Positions 51,795 to 59,923 of a stretch of 64,000 nucleotides of DNA are shown piece by piece. This stretch comes from Acidobacteriota bacterium (GTDB lineage: Bacteria; Acidobacteriota; Blastocatellia; Chloracidobacteriales; Chloracidobacteriaceae). The notes under the pieces were generated by a model that was given only the letters and a program-made list of their open reading frames with translations, did not search any database and had not been told where the DNA came from. A program made the position numbers and the translations under genes. Each line of letters begins with the position of its first letter. Position 1 is the stretch's first letter. The stretch is from positions 1 to 64,000 of the forward strand of contig JACQXX010000016.1 of NCBI GenBank assembly GCA_016208495.1, in the 5' to 3' direction.

Positions 51795-52586
51795 TTATTC
51801 TCGATTGAACCCAACTACCACGGGTACATGGTCTGAAGGCTTATCTTTCCCCCGCTCATCCCGATCAATCCGCGTCAGGGCACACTGTTCCACCAGTGGT
51901 TGGGTAACCCAGACGTGATCAATCCGCCAGCCACGGTTGCGTGGGAAAGCCGTCGTTCGATAATCCCACCAGGTATAAAGTTCTGGCTGATCAGGATGTT
52001 GCTGCCGCACCAGGTCAACCAATCCCCAGGTTTCCCACCGTTTCAGAAAAGCATGTTCCCGCGAATGAAACATAACCGATTCGCGATACTTGTCTGGTTC
52101 AAATAGATCCAGGTCACCTGGAGCAATATTGAAATCGCCACATACCAAAAGCGGCGTTTGCGGCGTGTAGGTGGTGGTGAGGTATGTCTCTAACTGCTCT
52201 AAAAATTGCATTTTATAATTAAATTTTGGATCTTTGGGTGATTCGCCACCATTTGGAATGTACACATTCACCAGGCGGATTCCCTCAAAGGTGGCAGCCA
52301 GTAGACGTCGCTGAGCATCGGCTGGCTCATTGGGGAACCCTCGCTGCACATCCTCAGGTTCATCAAGGGAAAGCATTGCCACACCGTTGTATGATTTTTG
52401 CCCATAATAGGTTGCGGTATAACCAGCTTCTTCAAATGGGTCAACCGGAAATTCAGCATCTTGCACTTTGGTTTCCTGTAAACACAATACATCTGGCGAA
52501 TGCACCCGCAACCAGTCAATCACGTGTGTTAAACGCGAACGAATTGAATTTACATTCCAGGTGGCAATGGTAAAGGGCTTTGTCAT
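51795..52586 (-). CDS. xthA: exodeoxyribonuclease III
   Basis: A 263-residue ExoIII/AP endonuclease. Motifs: TIATWNVNSIRSRL at the N-terminus, LCLQETKVQDAEFP (metal-binding Glu), YIPNGGE, VCGDFNIAPGDLDL (catalytic Asp and Asn), TWWDYR, GWRIDHVWVTQPL and PSDHVPVVV (catalytic His). It cuts DNA at abasic sites and degrades 3' ends in base-excision repair. GGAG ahead of ATG 52586 supports the start. Monocistronic on the minus strand between plus-strand genes. Confidence 0.95.
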   Translation of the reverse strand: MTKPFTIATWNVNSIRSRLTHVIDWLRVHSPDVLCLQETKVQDAEFPVDPFEEAGYTATYYGQKSYNGVAMLSLDEPEDVQRGFPNEPADAQRRLLAATFEGIRLVNVYIPNGGESPKDPKFNYKMQFLEQLETYLTTTYTPQTPLLVCGDFNIAPGDLDLFEPDKYRESVMFHSREHAFLKRWETWGLVDLVRQQHPDQPELYTWWDYRTTAFPRNRGWRIDHVWVTQPLVEQCALTRIDRDERGKDKPSDHVPVVVGFNRE

Positions 52587-52634
52587 TTTATTTTCTCCAG
52601 TGACATAAGTCCGCGATGGACAGAATTTGAATTT

Positions 52635-52731
52635 ATACCAGTTTGTAGTCAGGAGTCATTAGTTCACTAACTTCAATTGATTGAATTACTTGACTATTTT
52701 CTAATACGATCACTTCATTCCAAAATGGTAT
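52635..52731. repeat. dispersed element, TAATACCA family (copy 3)
   Basis: Ends ATACCAGTTT and AAAATGGTAT, 97 bp apart. The AT-rich interior (TTGATTGAATTACTTGACTATTTTCTAATACGATCACTTCATTCC region) lines up with copy 1 near 4225-4275. It occupies the gap upstream of xthA; 52732-53062 contains no gene I can support. Confidence 0.65.
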
Positions 52732-53062
52732 TATTTCTTTTCGTTTTTGAGGAACTTCACCGCTCAGGTCCGAAAGCGTAAACTGAACTGTTTTGCCGGG
52801 AACGGTATGCGCGAAATACGCGGCTGGTTGTCTCAGACGAAGGGCTGGAGGTAAGAACCACCTGAATTCAAATGGTTTATCATTCCTTAGCCCCAAGCCC
52901 TTTAAAGAAAATCCCCCAACCGTTCCGTGAAAATCTGAAGCTGGCATATGACTTGCACGCGCAGTTGACGCCGAGGTTTCCCGCGAAAGCTCCGGCTCAA
53001 CCCATCTCAAGGCGGCTCATCCCAGGGTGACCGCCTTGAAACCTCAACTGGAACTGGTGCCT

Positions 53063-53518
53063 ATGCTGATTGCTCAATCCAGATTTTGCTTTGCGTGCGG
53101 AACTTTGATTCAAAAACAACCACTCCAACCCAGATTTGGGGTACATCACCTTTTCCGTTGGCGTACCTGTGAAAATTGCGGGGTATCTCTTTCATTTTCC
53201 TTCTGGTATCCTTGGTTCGTTGGAGGCTGGGTAGGTTTTCTTGTTGGACTCGGAATCGTGCTCTGGCAAAACTCAACACCTCAGCCGTTGCAGTTTCCAC
53301 GATTGACAGCCGGTTTGGTTGATCAGACCTTACCCCCATCAACCGCTAACTCCGCCACGGAAATCCCCCACGACCCCACCCATCATTCTCAACCCGCAGA
53401 TGAGTCTCATGTTTGTGGAGCGAAAACCAAAAGCGGTAGACCCTGCCGTCGCAAAGTCAGAGGCGCCCAAGGCTATTGCTGGCAGCATCGGAAGTCAACA
53501 GACCTGTTCCAGCACTGA
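53063..53518 (+). CDS. zinc-ribbon membrane protein with C-terminal Cys/His motif
   Basis: A 151-residue protein. CFACG and CENCG (about residues 9-13 and 36-40) make an N-terminal zinc ribbon facing the cytoplasm; one membrane helix lies at about 50-68 (FVGGWVGFLVGLGIVLW). The tail has CGAKTKSGRPCRRKV then GYCWQHR, a compact C-C-C-H metal-site pattern found repeated in small bacterial proteins. Function unknown. The start is uncertain: ATG 53063 is used, and in-frame GTG 53027 would add 12 residues. rnhB starts 116 bases downstream. Confidence 0.65.
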   Translation: MLIAQSRFCFACGTLIQKQPLQPRFGVHHLFRWRTCENCGVSLSFSFWYPWFVGGWVGFLVGLGIVLWQNSTPQPLQFPRLTAGLVDQTLPPSTANSATEIPHDPTHHSQPADESHVCGAKTKSGRPCRRKVRGAQGYCWQHRKSTDLFQH

Positions 53519-53634
53519 TGAGGGAAGAGCGTTGGCAGGACTTGAGGTCTGGAAAGTAACTGGGATGAGTTTACGGCAATTGGTTAAAGAGGACCAACCG
53601 CATCATAAACCGAGGCGGGTAATTTTGAATCTGG

Positions 53635-54363
53635 ATGGCAGATATGTATCAGAAGAAACTATTTGAATCTGAAGAAGCCATCACCCTTCAATCACCACCT
53701 GAATCCCCTGGGATCCAGGAAACGTGCACAACCCGTTTGGAACAGGCCATTTGGGCACGAGGGTACAAAAGTCTGGCCGGAGTAGATGAAGTTGGTCGCG
53801 GTGCCTGGGCAGGTCCAGTGATTACAGCCGCAGTGATCCTGGACCCAGAACAGATTCCAGCCGGGCTCAATGATTCAAAAAAACTGTCGGCAGCCCAACG
53901 TTTGAATCTGGCTGAGCTTGTCAAAGAGTCGGCACGTGGGCTGGCTTTTGGGACTCAATCAGCCGCTGAAATTGACACTTACAATATCCTTGAAGCAACA
54001 CGCCGGGCAATGATGCTGGCCATTGAGGAGCTTATCCCTGGGCCTGACTTTCTTCTCATTGATGCCGTACACCTTCCGAAGGTAAAGATTCCAGCCCGGT
54101 CAATTATTCGTGGTGATGCCCAATCGGTCTCCATTGCGGCGGCTTCGATTGTGGCAAAAGTATATCGCGACCAGTTGATGACGGCTTATGATACAGAGTT
54201 TCCGGGTTATGGATTTGCACGACACAAGGGATATGGGACAGCCGAGCATCAGGTAGCACTGGACAAACTGGGGCCCAGCTTGATTCATCGTTTAAGTTTT
54301 CGCGGGGTGGTAAAAAAAGAAGCCAATTTCGGATTATTATCGCCCGTTTCACCATCCTTTTGA
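53635..54363 (+). CDS. rnhB: ribonuclease HII
   Basis: A 242-residue RNase HII. Metal-binding residues appear in GVDEVGRGAWAGPVITAAVIL (DE, about residues 51-52), LLIDAVHLP and the later AASIVAKVYRDQLM, with the family helix FARHKGYGTAEHQVAL. It cleaves RNA in RNA-DNA hybrids and at single ribonucleotides in DNA. The N-terminal 40 residues are longer than in minimal RnhB and polar. ATG 53635 or 53644 could be the start. Length and motifs are otherwise normal. Confidence 0.93.
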   Translation: MADMYQKKLFESEEAITLQSPPESPGIQETCTTRLEQAIWARGYKSLAGVDEVGRGAWAGPVITAAVILDPEQIPAGLNDSKKLSAAQRLNLAELVKESARGLAFGTQSAAEIDTYNILEATRRAMMLAIEELIPGPDFLLIDAVHLPKVKIPARSIIRGDAQSVSIAAASIVAKVYRDQLMTAYDTEFPGYGFARHKGYGTAEHQVALDKLGPSLIHRLSFRGVVKKEANFGLLSPVSPSF

Positions 54364-54535
54364 AATCCAACTCAATGCGATTGGATTTCCGCTAACTGCT
54401 TTATAGAGTGTAATTTCCCAAGAGTTTTCATACTGGTGGCGCGGTTGACAATGCCCTACCAGTATGCTAGCTTGCCATTCCGGTCTTCGACCTCCACCTC
54501 GACCATCTCTGTCCCACTGCTGCGGGAGAAGCGCC

Positions 54536-57500
54536 ATGTCCTTTAGCAAAGCTAACGATTTAAAAAGAGCCGAAAAACTCGTTCAGCAAGGGAAAATTGC
54601 GGCTGCAATTAAAGAATACAGCAATCTGGTTGCCGCCAACCCCAGTGACATTATGTTGCTCAATACGCTGGGCGATCTGTGTGTTCGCGACGGGCGGATT
54701 GATGAGGCTATTCTTTACTTTACCAAGATTGGCGAAAACTACAGTAAAAATGGCTTTACCCTTAAAGCCATCGCCATGTACAAGAAAATCTACAAACTGG
54801 CACCCAATAACCCTGAAATTGCTTATAAATTGGCCGAACTGTACGCCAAGCAAGGGTTAATTGTTGATGCCCGCAAACAGTACATGGAAGTGGCTGATGC
54901 CTATACCCGGGCTGGCCGTACGCAGCAGGCGCTCGATGTCCTTCGTAAAATCGCTGATTTAGACCCTGACAATGTGTCGGTTCGCCTCAAGCTGGCTGAG
55001 CGATACCAAAGCGAACGCATGAACGATAAAGCCCACGAAGCCTACATTGCGGCTGGGGCCCAACTGCAACGCAAAGGGAATCTGGAAGAAAGCCAGCAAT
55101 GTTATATGAAGGCGCTGGGGGTTGACCCATCGAGTAAACCGGCGCTCAGCTCTCTGGCCAATATTTTCATCCAGTTAGGTGACCCGCAACGGGCGATTTC
55201 AATGCTGAATCGGGTGATTGACAACAACCCAAATGATCCCGATCTGGTCACATTGATGGGCCGCACTTATTTAAGTGCGGAAATGCTCGATGATGCCGAA
55301 AAGGCATTTCTCAGGCTTCATGATATTGATAAGACACGATTTGAGTACTTGCTTCAACTCGGCAGGAAATTTGCTGACCAGGGTCAGTTCAACCGGGCGG
55401 TAGACACGGTTACCGCCTGCATTGACACCGTTATTACCCGACGTCAGGAATCAAAAGCAATTGATTTGCTGGATGCCATCATTGAACTCGACCCGTATCA
55501 CATTCCAACCTATCGGTGCTTGAAAACGATTTACACCCGCATGGGTGAGGACAATAACCTCAGTAATGCCCTCAATGGGTTGGTTGAAGCCGCACTGCAT
55601 CATCAAGAGCGGGAAACAGCCGGTGAGGCGTTGCGCCAACTGGTTGAACTTGAGCCAAATGATTCGTCCCATCGGAGACGGCTCGAATCGCTCGGGCTCA
55701 GCACGGCAGTCAAACCGACTCTGGTGGACCGCGATTCACCAGCAGCCAGCTCACTCACACCCAAACTGGGTCCTGGCATTGGAAGCACGGCTGATTTCAA
55801 ATTTGGCACCGACCTGTACCCGGATAGCAATCAAAGCTTCACCGGACTGACATCGGGAACCGGATTTACCTCAGGCACCGGCTTTTCCGCTGATTCAGGG
55901 TTTTCACCAGAACCACCAGCTCAGGGATTTGGGGGATTTGGAGCACCACCACCTCCGACTTTTCCAACTCAGGAAGGACCAACCGGATTTACTGGCTTTG
56001 TCTCAGGAAGTCAGTTCTCAACACCTGATCGGAACGTGGGAAGTCCGAATTTCTTTGCGACTATTCCGCCACCAATTTCTGCCGGACCAGATATTCAAAA
56101 GTTACTGATGGATGCTGACCGGTATGCCAGCCGTGGGTATGCTGATCGGGCAGCCGAGATTTTGAGGGAAGTCACTTCACTCGATCCACATCACCTCGAA
56201 GCCCGGCTCAAACTCAAGGACATCTATCTCAGCGGCGGATTAAACACCGAGGCGGCGGAGCAATGTCTGGCCTTAGCGCATATTTATGATGCGGCTGGTG
56301 ATTCAGCCAAGGCTCAAAAAATGCTGACCGAGGCATTTTCACTGAATCCCAATGCCACCCCAGGAACACCTCAGCCACCAGTCACGGTCAAGGCCCCAGA
56401 AGATGCGATTGAAATTGATATCAGTGGCGGCTTTGACGGAGGCATTAGCGGCAGCTTTAATTCCTATGCTCAGCCATCACCACCACCGCCACCACCACCG
56501 GTCTTTGAGGATCATTTTTATTCTGGGGCACCACACCATGTAGCTCCACCGCCAGGCGATCTGAGTTTTGCCCCGTTGACGGATACCTCGCACATTCAAG
56601 ATACCCTGCGTGAGGAACTGGAAGGTGTGGACTTTTATCTGAGCCAGGGATTCACCGACTTAGCCGCTGACACGCTAAATCGTCTCAACGCACAATTCCC
56701 AAATCATCCCGAAATTCAGTCCCGGATGGCGAAACTGGCCCCACCGCCGATTGTGGGCTTACCACCAGCGCCACCATCTTTCGATTTTTCAACCGCCATG
56801 GGGTCTCCAGGACCATCGGCTTTTGCTCCGCCACCGTCTCCAGAATATGATTTTGGTGGACCAGGTGGATTTGGAGCACCACCAATTCCAGCCGGGCCAG
56901 TTCCTGGTCCCTCTCCATTTTCAAACGCCCCAGGTTCAGGTGGATTTATGCCTGGGGGCTCATACCCAGGCGAAATGCCACCAGCAGCTCCGATAAGTGC
57001 ATTTCAGCCCCCAGTTGCACCTCCACCCGTGGAGTTCCGGCCTCCAGCCGCACCTCCACCAATCGAGTTTCAGCCTCCGCCGGCTGGAGCGAACTTGTTC
57101 GGGTCGCCATCCGCCCCTGTGCCACCACCAGCCTACGACCTGACACCGCCGCCACCGCCACCGTCAGCCTATGACATGAGTTCGGCAATGATGGCTGGTC
57201 CGCCTTCGGTTGACTCATTAATTGAAAGCCTCATCACTGACATTGGTGACAGTCTGGATGGAATTGACGATTTGGAAATGGTCAATCGGGTTACGGGCGC
57301 ACACCAAACGGCACCGCCGCCGCCGCCACCGGCTTCACTGGCAGCACCAGCATCAGTGGATCAAGGATTGTTTAGGGGGCTTGAGGAGTCTGGACTTCAA
57401 GATATTTTTGATGAATTCAAAAATAGTATCGAACAAGAAGAAGCCGAGGAAGTTCCTGACTTTGAAACCCATTACAACCTTGGGCTGGCCTATAAAGATA

Positions 57501-57847
57501 TGGAACTCTTTGACGAAGCGGTTGAAGAATTTCAAACGGCGATCAAGGCAACGGATCCGCACGCTCCTGACGGGCACTATTTCCAATCCTGCAACATGCT
57601 TGGGCTGTGTTTTATGAGCAAAGCAATGTACCCGCCAGCCGCAGTCTGGTTTAAGCGTGGGTTAGACGCTCCGGGTCGAAGTGAGGACGAGTATCAAGCC
57701 ATGCGCTTTGATCTTGGGTTAGCTCACGAAATGCAAGGAAAACTGGAAAGTGCGCTTGAGTTATTTGAAATTGTGTATGCCATCGACATCAACTATCGTG
57801 ATGTTGGAGAGAAAATTAAGGAAATTAAAGAAAAGCTTCGAAAATAG
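54536..57847 (+). CDS. large TPR protein with proline-rich linkers
   Basis: A 1103-residue cytoplasmic protein. Residues 1-400 are about ten TPR-type repeats clearly paralogous to the TPR-GGDEF protein at 10825 (both begin with a VQQGKIAAAI helix, then LNTLGDL). Residues 400-525 are Gly/Ser/Phe-rich; 525-610 is a second TPR pair; 640-990 alternates Pro-rich runs (PPPPPPP) with short helices; 990-1103 is a final TPR unit (EVPDFETHYNLGLAYKDMELF). There is no enzymatic domain. It probably scaffolds a multi-protein machine. GGGAGA precedes ATG 54536. A hairpin overlaps its stop codon. Confidence 0.85.
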   Translation: MSFSKANDLKRAEKLVQQGKIAAAIKEYSNLVAANPSDIMLLNTLGDLCVRDGRIDEAILYFTKIGENYSKNGFTLKAIAMYKKIYKLAPNNPEIAYKLAELYAKQGLIVDARKQYMEVADAYTRAGRTQQALDVLRKIADLDPDNVSVRLKLAERYQSERMNDKAHEAYIAAGAQLQRKGNLEESQQCYMKALGVDPSSKPALSSLANIFIQLGDPQRAISMLNRVIDNNPNDPDLVTLMGRTYLSAEMLDDAEKAFLRLHDIDKTRFEYLLQLGRKFADQGQFNRAVDTVTACIDTVITRRQESKAIDLLDAIIELDPYHIPTYRCLKTIYTRMGEDNNLSNALNGLVEAALHHQERETAGEALRQLVELEPNDSSHRRRLESLGLSTAVKPTLVDRDSPAASSLTPKLGPGIGSTADFKFGTDLYPDSNQSFTGLTSGTGFTSGTGFSADSGFSPEPPAQGFGGFGAPPPPTFPTQEGPTGFTGFVSGSQFSTPDRNVGSPNFFATIPPPISAGPDIQKLLMDADRYASRGYADRAAEILREVTSLDPHHLEARLKLKDIYLSGGLNTEAAEQCLALAHIYDAAGDSAKAQKMLTEAFSLNPNATPGTPQPPVTVKAPEDAIEIDISGGFDGGISGSFNSYAQPSPPPPPPPVFEDHFYSGAPHHVAPPPGDLSFAPLTDTSHIQDTLREELEGVDFYLSQGFTDLAADTLNRLNAQFPNHPEIQSRMAKLAPPPIVGLPPAPPSFDFSTAMGSPGPSAFAPPPSPEYDFGGPGGFGAPPIPAGPVPGPSPFSNAPGSGGFMPGGSYPGEMPPAAPISAFQPPVAPPPVEFRPPAAPPPIEFQPPPAGANLFGSPSAPVPPPAYDLTPPPPPPSAYDMSSAMMAGPPSVDSLIESLITDIGDSLDGIDDLEMVNRVTGAHQTAPPPPPPASLAAPASVDQGLFRGLEESGLQDIFDEFKNSIEQEEAEEVPDFETHYNLGLAYKDMELFDEAVEEFQTAIKATDPHAPDGHYFQSCNMLGLCFMSKAMYPPAAVWFKRGLDAPGRSEDEYQAMRFDLGLAHEMQGKLESALELFEIVYAIDINYRDVGEKIKEIKEKLRK

Positions 57848-57862
57848 CAGGGTCGAAGCTTT
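57832..57862 (+). terminator. hairpin overlapping the TPR gene stop
   Basis: AAAGCTTCGA (57832-57841) and TCGAAGCTTT (57853-57862) form a perfect 10-bp stem around the TAG stop. There is no T-run after it, so it may be an mRNA-end stabiliser or a weak terminator rather than a canonical one. Confidence 0.4.
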
Positions 57863-57928
57863 CAAACAGGTACTGCCAGACCTGGCTTCCATCTGTGAAC
57901 TCCCTGCCATTGCGTTGATCAATTACCT

Positions 57929-58213
57929 GTGTCTGCCAAGCTCACTGTTGTTTTTTATATTCTCATTTGTTTTGAAATCGGGGCGTTGTTGATCATCCTT
58001 CCCTGGTCTTCCTACTGGAATGAGAACTTTTTTTTGTTTTACCTCACCAGCTACTTCCACTCTGACATATTCCTCCAATTTATGCAGAGTGGATATGTGC
58101 GTGGCGCCGTCACCGGACTGGGCATTATCAATGTGGTGATGGGGTTCCTAGAAATCCTGCACTTTCGCCAAACGGTTGATACTATCCTGCAATCGGCTCC
58201 AGCCAAGAAATAA
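57929..58213 (+). CDS. small membrane protein, unknown
   Basis: A 94-residue protein starting at GTG 57929. Two membrane helices (about 5-26 and 58-78) flank a loop with SSYWNENFFLFYLTSYFHSDIF; the second helix begins YVRGAVTGLGIINVVMGFLEI. The VRGAVxGLGxxN pattern recurs in short uncharacterised membrane proteins, which supports a real gene despite the GTG start and lack of a strong ribosome site. It lies 81 bases after the TPR gene and may be its co-transcribed partner. Confidence 0.65.
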   Translation: MSAKLTVVFYILICFEIGALLIILPWSSYWNENFFLFYLTSYFHSDIFLQFMQSGYVRGAVTGLGIINVVMGFLEILHFRQTVDTILQSAPAKK

Positions 58214-58418
58214 CAGGCTGTCTCAACCCATCGCACACTTTTTGACTCAAATGGCATCCTGCCGTCCCTGATTCGATCCAGGCTGCTGGAAATACAGGGA
58301 TTTTTGTTCTCCCCACATTCATTCCCAGATTGTTCTCCCACCAAGCAATGGTCATATGTCCGAGGCCCTTCATTGCAGAATTTGAAGTTGCAAGCCGCTG
58401 CCTGAAACCCAAATCATT

Positions 58419-59054
58419 ATGCAGATTTATCTCATCTCTGACCGCCGGGCATTATTTGCACCAACAGAATCTTTTTCAGAAGACCAGGCAAGAAAACGAT
58501 TACTCAGGCTGGGAGAATTAGCAGCACTCATGCAGGTGGATTATTTTCAGTTACGAGAGAAAGATCTTTCTCCTCGAACCTGCTTTGAGGTGGCTCAAGA
58601 ACTGGCCGCGCTTTTTCACAATACCTCCACCCGTTTGCTGGTCAATGATCGAGTTGATATTGCCTTAGCGGCTGGCGCTCAGGGTGTTCACCTGACGTCA
58701 ATCTCTCTCTTGCCAGCCCATATTCGCCCCTGGGCTACCGCAAATTTGACAATTGGCATCTCAACCCACACCCAGGAAGAACTACACCGCACGTCACCAG
58801 GCGCCACGTTTGCCGTGTGCGGGCCAGTATTTGAAACTCCAGGAAAACCTCGGCTTGGGCTAGAGCCATTGAAACAAATCATTCATACTTCCCCTGTACC
58901 GGTATTTGCGTTGGGGGGAATAACCGTGGACAATGCGGTTGAGATCAAACAAACTGGAGCGGTTGGTGTCGCGGGGATCCGGCTTTTTGCCCAGGCCGCA
59001 TTTCAAGGGGACACTGAATTCGGTGATCTTATTTCTCATTTAAAGGCGCTATGA
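58419..59054 (+). CDS. thiE: thiamine phosphate synthase (ThiE/TenI family)
   Basis: A 211-residue TIM barrel. YLISDRRAL, DYFQLREKDLS, RLLVNDRVDIALAAGAQGVHL, VCGPVFETPGKP and VFALGGI match ThiE, which joins HMP-pyrophosphate to the thiazole phosphate. The usual GVHLGQxD after the fourth strand reads GVHLTSISLLP, so TenI (thiazole tautomerase) is an alternative. Linkage to thiD favours ThiE. No THI-box riboswitch is recognisable upstream. The stop overlaps the thiD start by four bases (ATGA). Confidence 0.8.
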   Translation: MQIYLISDRRALFAPTESFSEDQARKRLLRLGELAALMQVDYFQLREKDLSPRTCFEVAQELAALFHNTSTRLLVNDRVDIALAAGAQGVHLTSISLLPAHIRPWATANLTIGISTHTQEELHRTSPGATFAVCGPVFETPGKPRLGLEPLKQIIHTSPVPVFALGGITVDNAVEIKQTGAVGVAGIRLFAQAAFQGDTEFGDLISHLKAL

Positions 59055-59863
59055 AAACTATCTTATCAATTGCAGGACTTGACCCTGCCGGGGGGGCTGG
59101 ACTTCTTGCAGATCTCAAAACAATTGGTGCTCACGGACACCATGGCGTGGGTGTTTTAACAGCGGCCACTGCCCAAAATACGGCTGGCGTCAAAAGTTTT
59201 TACCCGCTCACACCCGAAGCAGTGGTAGCCCAACTTGATGCCCTTCACGAAGATATGGTGATGGCTGGTGTCAAAACCGGCATGCTTGGAACTGGACCGA
59301 TTGCTGAGGCAATTGCTGGCTGGTTTCATCAACACTGGACAAGCCCTCTGGTGGTGGACCCAGTGCTCGTTGCGAGCAGTGGTCACCTTTTATTTGATCT
59401 TGAAGCGATAGATGTCATTCGTAAAAGGCTTCTTCCGCTGGCAACGGTGATTACTCCAAATCTCCCTGAAGCTGCCACACTCACCGGACGGACAGTTGAA
59501 ACACTGTCTCAGATGGAGGATGCTGCCCGTGAACTGTATACCTTTGGTCCTCGATATGTCCTGATGAAGGGCGGTCACCTGACCAACGAAGCCATGGATA
59601 TTCTCTTTGATGGAGAGCAATTTCATTATTTTCCGGGGACTCGACTCGAAGTCTACACCCATGGCACTGGATGTACATTATCTGCAGCCCTGGCATCACT
59701 TCTTGGAAGTGGGTTTACCATTGTCGAAGCTGTTAAACGGGCGAAAGCTTATGTTCGCTTTGCCATGCAACACACTCTCAAAGTAGGCAAAGGAAAAGAC
59801 TTATTAGGGCATCTTCCTTTGGATTTGCTCCGTGAACATAACACTAATATTACCTCTGATTGA
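59051..59863 (+). CDS. thiD: hydroxymethylpyrimidine/phosphomethylpyrimidine kinase
   Basis: A 270-residue ribokinase-fold enzyme. SIAGLDPAGGAGLLADLKTI (substrate site), GVLTAATAQNT, KTGMLG, VVDPVLVASSG, TPNLPEAATLTG, VLMKGGHL and the anion-hole/base motif GTGCTLSAALAS are all present. It phosphorylates HMP twice to give HMP-PP for thiamine synthesis, the substrate of the overlapping thiE product. Translationally coupled to thiE. Family-typical length. Confidence 0.95.
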   Translation: MKTILSIAGLDPAGGAGLLADLKTIGAHGHHGVGVLTAATAQNTAGVKSFYPLTPEAVVAQLDALHEDMVMAGVKTGMLGTGPIAEAIAGWFHQHWTSPLVVDPVLVASSGHLLFDLEAIDVIRKRLLPLATVITPNLPEAATLTGRTVETLSQMEDAARELYTFGPRYVLMKGGHLTNEAMDILFDGEQFHYFPGTRLEVYTHGTGCTLSAALASLLGSGFTIVEAVKRAKAYVRFAMQHTLKVGKGKDLLGHLPLDLLREHNTNITSD

Positions 59864-59923
59864 TCACTCAATCGAAAGCACTTCTGTAACTTCGACTACT
59901 TTTCTACCTGGGCCCATGGGTTA

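Noticed and set aside
52633-53010. 125-codon minus-strand frame
   Set aside because: Its 3' third is the TAATACCA element and the rest has no recognisable feature or ribosome site.
54363-54388. Terminator after rnhB
   Set aside because: An 8-bp stem (AAATCCAA/TTGGATTT) exists but has no T-run and a 10-base loop; too weak to call.
58214-58418. TPP riboswitch before thiE
   Set aside because: No CTGAGA or matching THI-box segment is present.
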